This document shows, piece by piece, positions 53,411 to 62,623 of a DNA stretch of 64,000 nt (positions within the stretch are counted from its first letter, which is position 1; each line of letters begins with the position of its first letter). Below the pieces are notes generated by a model that worked only from the letters and a program-made list of their open reading frames with translations, was not told the origin of the DNA and did not search any database. The stretch is from an uncultured bacterium (GTDB lineage: Bacteria > Cyanobacteriota > Vampirovibrionia > Gastranaerophilales > Gastranaerophilaceae), in assembly GCA_949297715.1 (NCBI GenBank), contig CASFTJ010000003.1:97201-161200 (forward strand), read 5' to 3'. The position numbers and the translations under genes were made by a program.

Positions 53411-53564
53411 TTTTCCCCTTTTATTTAAATTTAAAAAATATTTGTATTTTAGTTAATTATACTTAAAAATATCTGTTTTTTGAATTGCTTTAATGTTTAA
53501 GTCTTTATAATTTACAAAAATTGATATATATGCTATTGTTATGAAAAGACAGGGAGAGATATTA

Positions 53565-54404
53565 ATGATTTGGAAAATATTATTTATATTGTGTGCGCTT
53601 GTTTTAGCATACTTACAATTTGGCGGACTCGCTAATTTTATGACGCTTGCCGAAGTAAATATATTGCTTGGGTATATTTTATCAGTCATTGTTGTTTTTA
53701 TTTTAGGCTATTTTTATTCGCTCGGATGGAATAAAAGACTTTTTTCTTTAAAAGCTAACAATATAATTTTTTCATTCATAGTTTTATACATAATATTTTC
53801 AATGGTAATGGCAGTTATAAGCGGAATTACCCCTGTAGTTTTTGAGATTAAACAGCAGACCGCCGGAACTGTTTCCGATAGTTCAATCTACCTTTCAACA
53901 ATTATGCTACTTGGACTTTCGGCATTTGTTTTATATTCACTTCTTTATTCACCTGTAATCGTCGCATTTTTTAAATACAAACGCAGATTCGAGAACCTGC
54001 AGCCTGTCGACAAACCTTATTGGAAAATGTTTCTTACATTTTTATCGGTATACAGTATAACATCTATTGTTTATGTACTTCTTATGGCTGATTTTCTTAC
54101 TACAAACCTGTGGGATATCCTGCTAATTATTTCAGTAATTTACGAAATATTTATAATGATAGGGTTTGCATACAACATTAAATTCGGCCCGCAAATTTTG
54201 TGGAAAATCACATCTGTACCTTTCGTACTTTTATCTTGCGCAGAATTTTTCCTATGCAGCGATCAAGTCAAGGAACTGCTATCATTTAACCTTGTTTTAA
54301 ACAGTTATGTTTCTCTTGGAGCAACAGTCTTTATTGCAGTTTTAATCCTTTATGTATTGTATTCTTACGCATTTAAGCCAAGCGTCTACAAAAAAGCTGA
54401 ATAA
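53565..54404 (+). CDS. Multi-pass membrane protein of unknown function
   Basis: About seven or eight TM segments can be seen, including 'MIWKILFILCALVLAYLQF', 'IIFSFIVLYIIFSMVMAVI', 'TIMLLGLSAFVLYSLLYS' and a final 'ATVFIAVLILYVLYSYAF'. There are no conserved charged motifs or cofactor sites. The start is the ATG 8 nt after GGGAG; an upstream ATG (53541) is less well placed. It is divergent from the SulP gene. No family is recognised. Confidence 0.7.
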   Translation: MIWKILFILCALVLAYLQFGGLANFMTLAEVNILLGYILSVIVVFILGYFYSLGWNKRLFSLKANNIIFSFIVLYIIFSMVMAVISGITPVVFEIKQQTAGTVSDSSIYLSTIMLLGLSAFVLYSLLYSPVIVAFFKYKRRFENLQPVDKPYWKMFLTFLSVYSITSIVYVLLMADFLTTNLWDILLIISVIYEIFIMIGFAYNIKFGPQILWKITSVPFVLLSCAEFFLCSDQVKELLSFNLVLNSYVSLGATVFIAVLILYVLYSYAFKPSVYKKAE

Positions 54405-54440
54405 AAAAGCAGGCTTGGAAAAACTTCAAGCTTGCTTTAA
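54403..54440. terminator. Bidirectional terminator after the membrane protein gene
   Basis: AAAGCAGGCTTG (54406-54417) pairs with CAAGCTTGCTTT (54427-54438), one G-T wobble, flanked by A and T runs. It overlaps the stop codon of the membrane protein gene and also serves the convergent 82-aa gene. Confidence 0.8.
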
Positions 54441-54472
54441 AAAACTAAATTAAGATATTTTGAAGTTTATTA

Positions 54473-54721
54473 TTAAACTTCAACAAACAACCTTTGTCCG
54501 ACAATATTTTGTTTGCCGTTATAGTATCCTGCAAAATATCCGCCTCTGACCGGATTATTTTTTCCGTAAGTTGCACTGTTATAAGTGTGCCCATTGTAAT
54601 TCACAAACGGATTGTTGCTGAACGGGTTGTTGGAAGATGTTCTGACCGTTGGAACAGAAACAGCCGCCGGCGACTGCTGTGCCGTAAATACATTTGATAA
54701 CAAACTTACTAAACTTGCCAT
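54473..54721 (-). CDS. Small Asn/Ser-rich protein of unknown function, 82 aa
   Basis: Not recognised. It has an Asn-Pro-Phe repeat ('NNPFSNNPFVN'), then 'YNGHTYNSATYG' and 'GGYFAGYYNGKQNIVGQRLFVEV'. The N-terminus 'ASLVSLLSNVFTAQQSPAAV' is moderately hydrophobic but has no basic start typical of signal peptides. An AGGTGG RBS and a terminator downstream support expression as a single gene. Confidence 0.6.
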   Translation of the reverse strand: MASLVSLLSNVFTAQQSPAAVSVPTVRTSSNNPFSNNPFVNYNGHTYNSATYGKNNPVRGGYFAGYYNGKQNIVGQRLFVEV

Positions 54722-54855
54722 AATTATTCCACCTGTTACACTTTCTACAACTTAGAATTAATTATTTATTTTTATTTTTCAATATTATAACATAAAATAT
54801 TGAATTTTGTTATTAATCTTAACAAAATCATCTGTTCATTGTACTAAATTACACC

Positions 54856-54883
54856 TTGCATAATTATTTTAATGCTCTATAAT
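54856..54883 (+). promoter_or_regulatory. Promoter of the PurD-like gene, leaderless layout
   Basis: TTGCAT (54856-54861), a 16-nt spacer and TATAAT (54878-54883), then six bases to ATG at 54890. The hexamer lies inside the longer in-frame version starting at 54872 and so rules that start out. Confidence 0.7.
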
Positions 54884-54889
54884 GACTTT

Positions 54890-56143
54890 ATGGCTCTTGA
54901 AAATAAAAAAATTTTGATAGTTGGAAATTCCGCAAAAGAACAGGCTTTAGCATCTGTTTTTGCTAAATACGATTTTGTGGAGAAAATTTATATTGCACCG
55001 GGGAATGCTGCAAGTCAAGATTTCTGTGAACTTGTCGACATAAGACCTGATAAACCTACTGAACTTCTGAATTTTGTAATGGAAAACGATATTGATATGA
55101 CAATTTGTACTGATGAAAAAGCCATTAAATCCGATATTGTATCAATATTTCAGGCAAATAACCAGCTTATCTTCGGGCCGTCTGCAAAAAGTGCAATTCC
55201 TGCAATTTCAAAGTCAACAGGAAAGAAACTTTTTTATAGATTAAGAATTCAAACTCCAAAATTCGGGATTTTTGAAAAGCAACAAATGGCTGTCGATTAC
55301 CTTAAAAAATCAGATTATCCTGTTGTAATAAGAACCGATGAAAGCACTGAAGGCGCAGACAGACAAGTTTGCAATACAATCCAAACAGCTTCTCTATTTG
55401 TAGAAGATCTTTATGTTTCAGGCGCAGAGAAAATAATTCTTGAAGATTTTGTTCAGGGACACGAATTTATTTTGTACATAATCACTGACGGGTATCATTT
55501 TCTTCCGCTTACATCTTGCGCAAATTATAAATTTATGGAGGATGGCAACGGCGGAATTTTAACCCCCGGAATGGGTGCTTATTGCCCTGATTATAAATTA
55601 TCCTATGAAATGCAAAATAGAATTCTTGAGGAAGTTGCAGCACCAATCCTTGAAAGTCTTGCATCCCGTGAAATTCCATACCTTGGAATTTTAGGAATAG
55701 AAGGGGTTTTAACTTCTCCCGACAGTTATACAATTTTAGAATTGAAACCCTTCCTTGCAAACCATGATTGCCAAGCAGTCCTCAATCTAGTTAACGAAAA
55801 TCTTTATACCCTGTTTGAAGCCTGCGCTGTCGGATCTTTTGCCGATGACTACGAAACCCTTGATATCTCCTCGAATTCATCTGTTTCCTGCGTTTTATCC
55901 TCAGGAAAAATAAAAGATGATGTAATCACAGGACTTGATTTGGCTGACGATATTGATATAAACCATTTTAATACCCAAAGAAATAAATATTTTGAATACT
56001 TGACTTCAGGCGGAAGATCCCTTGTATTAACCAAAACTTCCTCCACATTATCCCGTGCCAGGGAATTGCTCTATGAGAATGTTGATGTTATTAATTTCAG
56101 AGGCAAGAAATTCAGAAAAGATATCTGCAAATCTTCGGATTAG
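54890..56143 (+). CDS. Diverged PurD-like ATP-grasp protein
   Basis: The overall order follows phosphoribosylamine-glycine ligase: an N-terminal Rossmann start 'KKILIVGNSAKEQALASVF', 'PSAKSAIPAISKSTGKKL', the ATP-grasp block 'YPVVIRTDESTEGADR', 'ILEDFVQGHEFILYIITDG' and 'LTPGMGAYCPD'. Key positions are altered: the GGREHAL-like loop reads GNSAKEQAL, and the metal site usually ending in GDPE reads 'LELKPFLANHDCQ'. It may be a true PurD with relaxed motifs or a paralogue with a new ligand. It heads a cluster with a DnaJ-like gene and queE. Confidence 0.65.
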   Translation: MALENKKILIVGNSAKEQALASVFAKYDFVEKIYIAPGNAASQDFCELVDIRPDKPTELLNFVMENDIDMTICTDEKAIKSDIVSIFQANNQLIFGPSAKSAIPAISKSTGKKLFYRLRIQTPKFGIFEKQQMAVDYLKKSDYPVVIRTDESTEGADRQVCNTIQTASLFVEDLYVSGAEKIILEDFVQGHEFILYIITDGYHFLPLTSCANYKFMEDGNGGILTPGMGAYCPDYKLSYEMQNRILEEVAAPILESLASREIPYLGILGIEGVLTSPDSYTILELKPFLANHDCQAVLNLVNENLYTLFEACAVGSFADDYETLDISSNSSVSCVLSSGKIKDDVITGLDLADDIDINHFNTQRNKYFEYLTSGGRSLVLTKTSSTLSRARELLYENVDVINFRGKKFRKDICKSSD

Positions 56144-56171
56144 TTGATATTTTTTGAAACATCATTATTAA
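56144..56171 (+). promoter_or_regulatory. Promoter of the DnaJ-like gene
   Basis: TTGATA (56144-56149), a 16-nt spacer and TATTAA (56166-56171), 7 nt before ATG 56179. Confidence 0.45.
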
Positions 56172-56178
56172 ATTTTAT

Positions 56179-57279
56179 ATGTTAAAGAGCAGCAAAAATT
56201 ACTATGAAATTTTAGGAGTTACACCGGACATTGAAGACACCGAATTAAAAAGTGTCTACAGAAGGCTTGTCAGAAAATATCATCCTGACATCAATCCAGA
56301 CGGAGAATTAAAATTCAAAGATATACTTGAAGCTTACGAAACCCTTTGTGACGAAAAAAAAAGAAAACAATATGATATTTTAAACGGATTTTTTAAAAGC
56401 ACAGGAACAGCTTCCGCCCCCAAAAGCGAACCTTACCGGAAAAGTTATCGGACAAATTCTGATAATAAAACTTCCTGCCCAAAAGACACGTTTGAGAAGT
56501 CAAAAGAAAATAAAACTTCTGAAAATAACTTTAAACAAAAAGCCACCCAAGCAAAAAATGATAAAAATTTTACGGATTTAATAAATGATATAATAGATGG
56601 ATTTTCGCAAAAACCTAAAAATAAAAAACAATCCACACCTAAGCCTCCGACACCAAAAAACGGCGAAGATATTTATGCCGATGTCGTAATAACATTAAAA
56701 GAATCAATTACAGGAACCCACAAAACCGTTAACATTTTGCAAACAGAAGTTTGTAAAAATTGCAACGGCAGAAAATTTATAAACGGTTCCAAATGTACAC
56801 ACTGCGGCGGCAGCGGAGAAGTTATGACACGCCAGCGGATAAACGTAACCATTCCTAAAAATATCAAAAACGGTGCAAAATTAAGACTGGCAGGCGAGGG
56901 GAAAAAAGGCAAAAACGGCGGTAAAAACGGTAATTTGTATTTAAAAATTACAATTGAGCCGGATTCTGCTTTTAAAATTGACGGAAATGATTTGATTTGT
57001 GAAGTGCCGATATCTCCTTTCGAAGCAGTTCTCGGAGGAGATATCGAAATTCCGTCATTTGAAGAAAATGTAACACTTTCACTACCACCAAAAACCAAAT
57101 CAGGACAGATTTTCAGAATTTCTTCAAAAGGTTTGAGACAAAATAACCTTGTTGGTGATATAATAGTTACTGTAAAAGTACAAATTCCGGACAAAATTTC
57201 TGACGAAGAAATTCAGCTTTATGAAAAACTCAAAAATCTTGCCGGACAAAATATAAGAGAGAATTTTTTAAATGATTGA
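56179..57279 (+). CDS. DnaJ-like co-chaperone with a half-size zinc finger
   Basis: The J-domain (1-68) has H35-P36-D37. A Lys/Ser-rich linker spans 70-160, instead of the Gly/Phe region. The zinc region has only two CxxCxG-type repeats (C192/C195 and C206/C209), half of the four in classical DnaJ. The C-terminal substrate domains follow ('VTIPKNIKNGAKLRLAGEG', 'ISPFEAVLGGDIEIPS'). It should stimulate a DnaK. The single zinc centre and long linker suggest a specialised member. The stop overlaps the queE start by 8 nt. Confidence 0.8.
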   Translation: MLKSSKNYYEILGVTPDIEDTELKSVYRRLVRKYHPDINPDGELKFKDILEAYETLCDEKKRKQYDILNGFFKSTGTASAPKSEPYRKSYRTNSDNKTSCPKDTFEKSKENKTSENNFKQKATQAKNDKNFTDLINDIIDGFSQKPKNKKQSTPKPPTPKNGEDIYADVVITLKESITGTHKTVNILQTEVCKNCNGRKFINGSKCTHCGGSGEVMTRQRINVTIPKNIKNGAKLRLAGEGKKGKNGGKNGNLYLKITIEPDSAFKIDGNDLICEVPISPFEAVLGGDIEIPSFEENVTLSLPPKTKSGQIFRISSKGLRQNNLVGDIIVTVKVQIPDKISDEEIQLYEKLKNLAGQNIRENFLND

Positions 57280-57976
57280 AGAACAAACTTTTGAAGAAGA
57301 AAATACAGCAAGAATTAAAGAAATTTTTGCCTCTATACAAGGCGAAGGTCTTTACATCGGTGCTAAGCAGCTTTTTATCAGATTTTGTGATTGTAATTTA
57401 AGATGCCACTACTGTGATACTGATTTTGAAAACGATAGCGAAGAATATACTATCGAAAGAGTTATGGGCATGATTAAACAATTTGACCTCAGAACTATTC
57501 ATTCGGTTTCACTAACCGGCGGGGAACCGCTCTTATCTATCAGTTTTCTTCAAAAACTTCTTCCTGTATTAAAAGAAAATAATCTAAAAGTTTATCTTGA
57601 AACTAATGCTACTTTGCCGGAAGAATTATCTAAAATAATAGATTATATTGACTTTGTTGCCGCTGATATAAAACTTGAAAGTGCTACTGGCATGATGAGT
57701 TCTTTTGATTTACATGCCCAATTTTTCGATATATGCAAAAATCACAGTTGTTTTGCAAAAATAGTCTTTGATGAAAATATAACTGATGAAGAAATTGAAA
57801 AATGTATTGAACTTGGTAAAAAATATAATTTACTACTAATTTTGCAGCCTAAAATGCAAGATGATAAAATGGCAATAACATCTGTTTTTGCAGTTAAAAT
57901 CTTGGATAAATTCCTTAAAAAATATAATAGCGTACGCCTTATTCCGCAAGTTCATAAATTCTTATCAGTAAGATAA
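57272..57976 (+). CDS. queE: 7-carboxy-7-deazaguanine synthase QueE
   Basis: A radical SAM enzyme of the queuosine/7-deazaguanine pathway. The cluster motif is C41-x3-C45-x2-C48 in 'DCNLRCHYCDTD', preceded by 'IFASIQGEGLYIGAKQLFIRF' (about 18-38), the QueE-specific substrate block. 'SLTGGEPLL' (GGE) and 'VYLETNATLP' follow. The 234-aa length is normal. It is translationally coupled to the DnaJ-like gene. QueC, QueD and QueF are not in the window. Confidence 0.9.
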   Translation: MIEEQTFEEENTARIKEIFASIQGEGLYIGAKQLFIRFCDCNLRCHYCDTDFENDSEEYTIERVMGMIKQFDLRTIHSVSLTGGEPLLSISFLQKLLPVLKENNLKVYLETNATLPEELSKIIDYIDFVAADIKLESATGMMSSFDLHAQFFDICKNHSCFAKIVFDENITDEEIEKCIELGKKYNLLLILQPKMQDDKMAITSVFAVKILDKFLKKYNSVRLIPQVHKFLSVR

Positions 57977-57986
57977 TCTTTAATTT

Positions 57987-58337
57987 CTAAGAGCGAAGAT
58001 TTTGAGCGCCTTTAAGATATACAAATTTAGGTTTAAAATTCTCTTCACAATTTAAGACAATTAAAACTCTCAGACACATCTTCAGGGCATTTGGAACATC
58101 CAGTTCATTAAAACACATCATCGCTGTTTCTTTGAACCCTAAATCAAGACGGGCAAACTTTGCAGGAAACGCCGCATTTAAGTCTTTTGTCACCGTAAAA
58201 ATTACATGCGAAATTTTTTCTATATTTATATTGTTCTGCTTAATCATTTCTGAAAGAAGTTCAACTGTCGCATATTTTATGGCTTCTTCCGAATTTTCAT
58301 CAACGGTTGTTGCCCCTCTGATACCTTTTGTAATCAT
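57987..58337 (-). CDS. aroH: Chorismate mutase, AroH type
   Basis: The N-terminus 'KGIRGATTVDENSEEAI', then 'VIFTVTKDLNAAFPAKFAR' and 'MCFNELDVPNALKMCLRVLI' are the AroH-class pattern (trimeric barwin-like fold, not the helical AroQ fold). The conserved Arg (RGATT), the Glu in NEL and the late Arg are present. It converts chorismate to prephenate. The ATG overlaps the fmt stop by 4 nt. Confidence 0.92.
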   Translation of the reverse strand: MITKGIRGATTVDENSEEAIKYATVELLSEMIKQNNINIEKISHVIFTVTKDLNAAFPAKFARLDLGFKETAMMCFNELDVPNALKMCLRVLIVLNCEENFKPKFVYLKGAQNLRS

Positions 58338-59266
58338 TTTTTATTAACCTTATTTTTTACACCGTTATACCAATCACGAGCCGGCATTTCACCTTTGCCT
58401 TCGGGCTTAACTTTTTTTACGATTATAGAACCGCCTTTACAAGCAAATTCTACACCGTCTTTTGTTACTCTAATAATTTCGCCGTAATTTTGACTATCAG
58501 AAAAATTTCCGCAGGCTGTCTCCATAACTTTTACGATTTTGTCATTAAATAAAAAATATGCTCCTGGAGATTTGAAAATTCCTCTTACCAAATTGTGAAT
58601 TTCTTTAGAAGATTTACTCCAGTCAATCAAGGTTTCATCTTTTGCAACTTTATTTGCCATACATACTCCATCTTCACTTTGTGGAACTGGAGTTAACGTA
58701 TTTTCATACAAACTTTTTAAAGTTTTTTCAAGTAATTGAGGTGATAATTCACTTATCTCATTTGAAAGCTGTTCACAATTCATATCTTCAGGAATTTCAA
58801 TAGTTTCTTTCAGACAAACATCCCCGCAATCAAGCCCGAGCTCCGTTATCATTGTACAAATCCCCGTTTCTTTATCGCCGTTAATTATTGCCCTTTGAAT
58901 CGGGTTTGCGCCTCTGTATCTTGGAAGCAGAGAAGCATGAAGATTAATCGTACAAAATTTAGGAATATCCAAAACCTCCTGCGACAAAATTTGTCCAAAA
59001 GCAAAAGTTACAAAAAAATCAGGGTTTAATTTTTTCAATTCTTCCTGCACTTGAGGCTCTTTTCTTATTGATTTTGGCTGAAATATGGGTATTGAATTAG
59101 AAAGCGCAAATTGTTTGACAGGAGACATCGTAAGTTTATTGCCTCTGCCTGCCGGCTTATCAGGTTGTGTTACAACAGCTAAAACTTCCATATCTTTTAA
59201 CGAATTTAAATATTCTAAAGATTTTACCGCAATTTGAGGGGTACCGAAAAATACAATCTTAATCAT
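58334..59266 (-). CDS. fmt: Methionyl-tRNA formyltransferase
   Basis: It formylates initiator Met-tRNA. Catalytic N108, H110 (in NLHASLLPRYRGANPI) and D146 (GLDCGD) are present, with the N-terminal 'IVFFGTPQIAV' and 'TQPDKPAGRG' loops that mark true Fmt and a C-terminal anticodon-side domain. The start is the Met of MIKIVFFGTP, which overlaps the def stop by 8 nt; a longer in-frame version exists but lies inside def. It is paired with def, as usual. Confidence 0.95.
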   Translation of the reverse strand: MIKIVFFGTPQIAVKSLEYLNSLKDMEVLAVVTQPDKPAGRGNKLTMSPVKQFALSNSIPIFQPKSIRKEPQVQEELKKLNPDFFVTFAFGQILSQEVLDIPKFCTINLHASLLPRYRGANPIQRAIINGDKETGICTMITELGLDCGDVCLKETIEIPEDMNCEQLSNEISELSPQLLEKTLKSLYENTLTPVPQSEDGVCMANKVAKDETLIDWSKSSKEIHNLVRGIFKSPGAYFLFNDKIVKVMETACGNFSDSQNYGEIIRVTKDGVEFACKGGSIIVKKVKPEGKGEMPARDWYNGVKNKVNKK

Positions 59267-59834
59267 TTTTTTGTTCTTTCTCCAATTCCTCATCAATATC
59301 AGGTTCCGATAAAAGCCTGTCTACCTCAACCGGCGGAAGATGATGCTGTTCTAAAACCGAATCCATATCAAACCTGTTTATGCAATGGTCAATAAATAAA
59401 ACACCATTCAAATGGTCATTTTCATGTTGAATTGCCCGCGCAAGCAATGACCCGTCTTTTGCCTCCAATACAAAAGACTTTCCGTGTATATCCATAGCTT
59501 TTACCATTACATTTTTATAACGTTTTACTTTAGCATAAGCTTCAGGAAAACTCAGACAACCTTCTTCCATTACAATCCCGCCTGATTTTTTTATAATTTT
59601 CGGGTTTATAAAAACAATAGGGTTTAAAGGCTCGTTATTTGAAGAAACATCTATTACAAAAACTCTTAAATTCTGACCTATTTGGGGTGCTGCAAGACCT
59701 ACGCCGTTTTGGGCATACATTGTATCCAAAAGATCCTGTACCAGTTCGGTTATTTTCTTCGAAACTTTATGAACCTCTTTAGAAGGCTCTCTTAAACTCT
59801 TTTCGCCATACTTCAAAACTTTTTTAACAGCCAT
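59259..59834 (-). CDS. def: Peptide deformylase
   Basis: The three Def motifs are intact: I 'GVGLAAPQIGQ', II 'EEGCLSFPEAY' (metal Cys) and III 'QHENDHLNGVLFID' (HExDH, two metal His and catalytic Glu). It removes N-formyl from nascent chains and forms the usual pair with fmt. The ATG (MAVKKV) is chosen after GAGAGG. A C-terminal acidic extension of about 20 residues is present. Confidence 0.95.
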   Translation of the reverse strand: MAVKKVLKYGEKSLREPSKEVHKVSKKITELVQDLLDTMYAQNGVGLAAPQIGQNLRVFVIDVSSNNEPLNPIVFINPKIIKKSGGIVMEEGCLSFPEAYAKVKRYKNVMVKAMDIHGKSFVLEAKDGSLLARAIQHENDHLNGVLFIDHCINRFDMDSVLEQHHLPPVEVDRLLSEPDIDEELEKEQKND

Positions 59835-59910
59835 TTCCACCTCTCATCAATATCTTAAAGTATAGAATAAATAAGACTTTTTGACAAGTTTAAAGATTAA
59901 AATTTAAAGC

Positions 59911-62565
59911 TTAAAGTTTTGATATTTCAGAAATTGCAGGATCAAGAAGGCGTCTTCCGACATTTACGAAATTAATTGAACAGAGGGTTTTGCTGCCATA
60001 CTTAATCATTTTCTCAACAATACCTTCTCCGTACTTCGGATGTGAAACATGATCTCCCTGCTCAAAATTCTGCGCAGCTTCCGGAATCTTTGCTTGATAT
60101 ACAGGAACTACAGGTGTATCTTCCTGTTCCTCATCAGAGGATTCTTCACGTTCCTCGTCAAAATTTTCAGGCGCATCTGCCACTGGCTCCAATATCTCAT
60201 TTTCACCATGGTTTATGTCATCTATAAAATTCAAATCATCTTCAGTCAAATCCGCTGAATTATTACCTTCATCCAAAGATTCATCTTCTATTTTGTTATA
60301 TATAAATGTTTGGTCAATGTCTTTTGCAACCTGAGCAATCAAATTATTATTCAATTCATCATCTTCAGGCATTAAGGGAACATTATCCGGCGCAAGCTCA
60401 TTTTCATACGGGGTTTGCTCAACTTCTTCCGAAGAAAGAAATTCTGTGCCCTCAACTATATCACTTTCTATATTTTCACCTGAAATTTCTACTTCTTCTT
60501 GAATTTGTTTTTCTACTTGAAGTTCTGAATTAAAATCCGCATCAATTCTTTCATCAATTAAAGGCTCAGGCAGTACCGGTTCTTCCTGAGGCTCTGTTTC
60601 TATTTTTCGGAATAAATCTTCATTTTTTTCTTCTTCATAAAATGCTTCAACATCACCTTGTAAATTATCATCAGGAGTTTCAGAAACTTCTTCAACTTCC
60701 GAATACGGAGGATTAGATATCTCTGTTTCTTCTAAATCTTCAACTTCTGAATCTTGAAGTTCTTCGACAACAGGCTCCTGTAATGTTTCCATATAAGAGA
60801 TTTGAGGCTCAACATCAGAAACAATAGCGTCTTCAGGCCCGGCACTTTGAATTTCAATTTCTTCTTCGTCAACAACCTCGCCGTCAGGCATTATCACTTC
60901 TTCTACTTCGGCAAAAGGTTCTTGCCGAAAATTTTCTTCCGGCTCATTTATCGTAAAAAAATCATTTGTCGCAGCCTCTTGTTCTTCATCTTCTTCAGGG
61001 GCGGAAACAAAATCTTCATCTTCAACTTCTGACTTTGGTTCATCATCAACTTCCATACTACTATCAAGCGCAGAATCAAAATCATCTTCTTCCTCATATT
61101 CAACATCATTTTCACTATTGTTTAGAGCAGAATAATCTTCTTCCTCCTGTGGTTTACGCTCAATATCATCCGACAAATCGCTGTAAGTATCTTCATTTTC
61201 GGTAAAATCATTTCCATCTGACTGATTACCTTCTTTTAACTCTGTTTCTTTTGAATTAACCACAACTTCAGAAACTGCATCTGCCGGATTTATTTCATTT
61301 ACACCATCTTCATCGGAACTTTCAACAACCTGAGAATCTGAAATATATATAGGTTCCGGCTTCACAATTTCTATCGGTGAAAGCTCAATAATCAAAGGAA
61401 TGTTCTGTGTTGAGGCTCCGCATACCACAAATTCGTCATGATTTAGTTTATTTAAAAATGTATTATACGCTGAAAAATCATGTCGGGTTGTTTCAGGCGC
61501 AAACAAAATTAAATCATTTGCTTTTTCCTTTAATTCATACACATACTTGTAATTATGATTACAAATAATATTCGTGTAAATCTTATTTTCATTCAACAGA
61601 AGCTTAAGTAATTTTTTGTCACTATTATCATCATTAATTTTCACAAACGTATATATCGGGGTATTCATTTCATCAAGAACACTGTAAACATAAGCTATAA
61701 CTTCTCTTTGTAAACTTGAAGAAATATTTGATATATCAATTACCGTTGTATAATTATCTTTTATATACTCTTTTAAGCTTGTAATTTCATATTTTGATTG
61801 AGCGAAAACGTTTTCTTCTTTATATTTTAAAAGTTTATTTTTCAACAAGGCAAGCTCCGGAATCTCAGATTCCGCATACTGCTGTGAAACAACTTCTATA
61901 AAAGTGTCAAACGGTATAAATTTATCGGGAATTGTTCTTGTATATTCCTGAACTTCAAGAAAAATATCCTGAATTACGGCTCTGCTGGTCGCATCTACGT
62001 CATTCAAATCGTTCCCGTAAATGAAGTTTATTGAATCAAAATTTAAAGGAAGCTTAAAATTCTTACCGAAAACAATCTTTTTGTCATCTGGATACTTGCC
62101 GTCTGTATCAAATATTACGGAACTTTCGGCATTATTTTCAATTTGTTTGGCAAAATTAGAAACTAGTATTCCTGTATTTTTGGAATTATCAGAACATATT
62201 AGCAGATTATTCTGAAGTATTGAATTATCTACATTAAGAATAAATTCTTGCTGTGCTAATTTTCCAAGCTTAACCGGAGTTTCTACAGGCAGAATTTCCA
62301 GCAAATCCGACGCTGAAAGAATAGTTACGTTTGCATCTAATTTTGGAATAGAGCCGTCATAATTTTTTACAATACCTTCTCCGTCAAATGTAAATAATAA
62401 TCTTACTATTGCATAACTTATTCCGTTATCAGCTTTCAAACTTACAACTTGACCGACATAAGGTGTTGCATCATCTTCTATTACTGTAAATGCACCCAAT
62501 ACTAATCTTTCTTCCGAATCATACAATACTTTTACTAAATTATTCTTAATTTCCAATACTTTCAT
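59911..62565 (-). CDS. Degenerate HerA-like ATPase with long acidic linker and C-terminal tudor-like domain
   Basis: Three parts are visible. Residues about 1-405 follow the HerA/DUF87 layout (N-terminal barrel, then 'VKLGKLAQQEFILNV', 'ILQNNLLICSDNSKNTGILV' at the P-loop place, 'SSVIFDTDGKYP' and 'TTVIDISNISSSLQREVIAYV'), but the Walker A Gly-Lys-Ser is missing. Residues about 405-830 are extremely Glu/Asp-rich and probably disordered. Residues 834-884 ('FEQGDHVSHPKYGEGIVEKM') resemble the tudor-like tail of UvrD/PcrA helicases, which binds RNA polymerase. It may be a structural or transcription-linked protein. Antisense frames over the acidic part are shadows. Confidence 0.55.
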   Translation of the reverse strand: MKVLEIKNNLVKVLYDSEERLVLGAFTVIEDDATPYVGQVVSLKADNGISYAIVRLLFTFDGEGIVKNYDGSIPKLDANVTILSASDLLEILPVETPVKLGKLAQQEFILNVDNSILQNNLLICSDNSKNTGILVSNFAKQIENNAESSVIFDTDGKYPDDKKIVFGKNFKLPLNFDSINFIYGNDLNDVDATSRAVIQDIFLEVQEYTRTIPDKFIPFDTFIEVVSQQYAESEIPELALLKNKLLKYKEENVFAQSKYEITSLKEYIKDNYTTVIDISNISSSLQREVIAYVYSVLDEMNTPIYTFVKINDDNSDKKLLKLLLNENKIYTNIICNHNYKYVYELKEKANDLILFAPETTRHDFSAYNTFLNKLNHDEFVVCGASTQNIPLIIELSPIEIVKPEPIYISDSQVVESSDEDGVNEINPADAVSEVVVNSKETELKEGNQSDGNDFTENEDTYSDLSDDIERKPQEEEDYSALNNSENDVEYEEEDDFDSALDSSMEVDDEPKSEVEDEDFVSAPEEDEEQEAATNDFFTINEPEENFRQEPFAEVEEVIMPDGEVVDEEEIEIQSAGPEDAIVSDVEPQISYMETLQEPVVEELQDSEVEDLEETEISNPPYSEVEEVSETPDDNLQGDVEAFYEEEKNEDLFRKIETEPQEEPVLPEPLIDERIDADFNSELQVEKQIQEEVEISGENIESDIVEGTEFLSSEEVEQTPYENELAPDNVPLMPEDDELNNNLIAQVAKDIDQTFIYNKIEDESLDEGNNSADLTEDDLNFIDDINHGENEILEPVADAPENFDEEREESSDEEQEDTPVVPVYQAKIPEAAQNFEQGDHVSHPKYGEGIVEKMIKYGSKTLCSINFVNVGRRLLDPAISEISKL

Positions 62566-62623
62566 TAAAATCTACCTCTTTAAGTTGATGTTACCATGAA
62601 CATGCCTTTTCTGTAACCTTTCG

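Noticed and set aside
54872..54889. ATG at 54872 as start of the PurD-like gene
   Set aside because: A TATAAT lies within this interval and fits the leaderless start at 54890.
60042..61205. Plus-strand ORFs opposite the acidic linker (59911-62565)
   Set aside because: They are the complement of Glu/Asp codon runs and give His/Leu/Phe-rich translations; no start signals.
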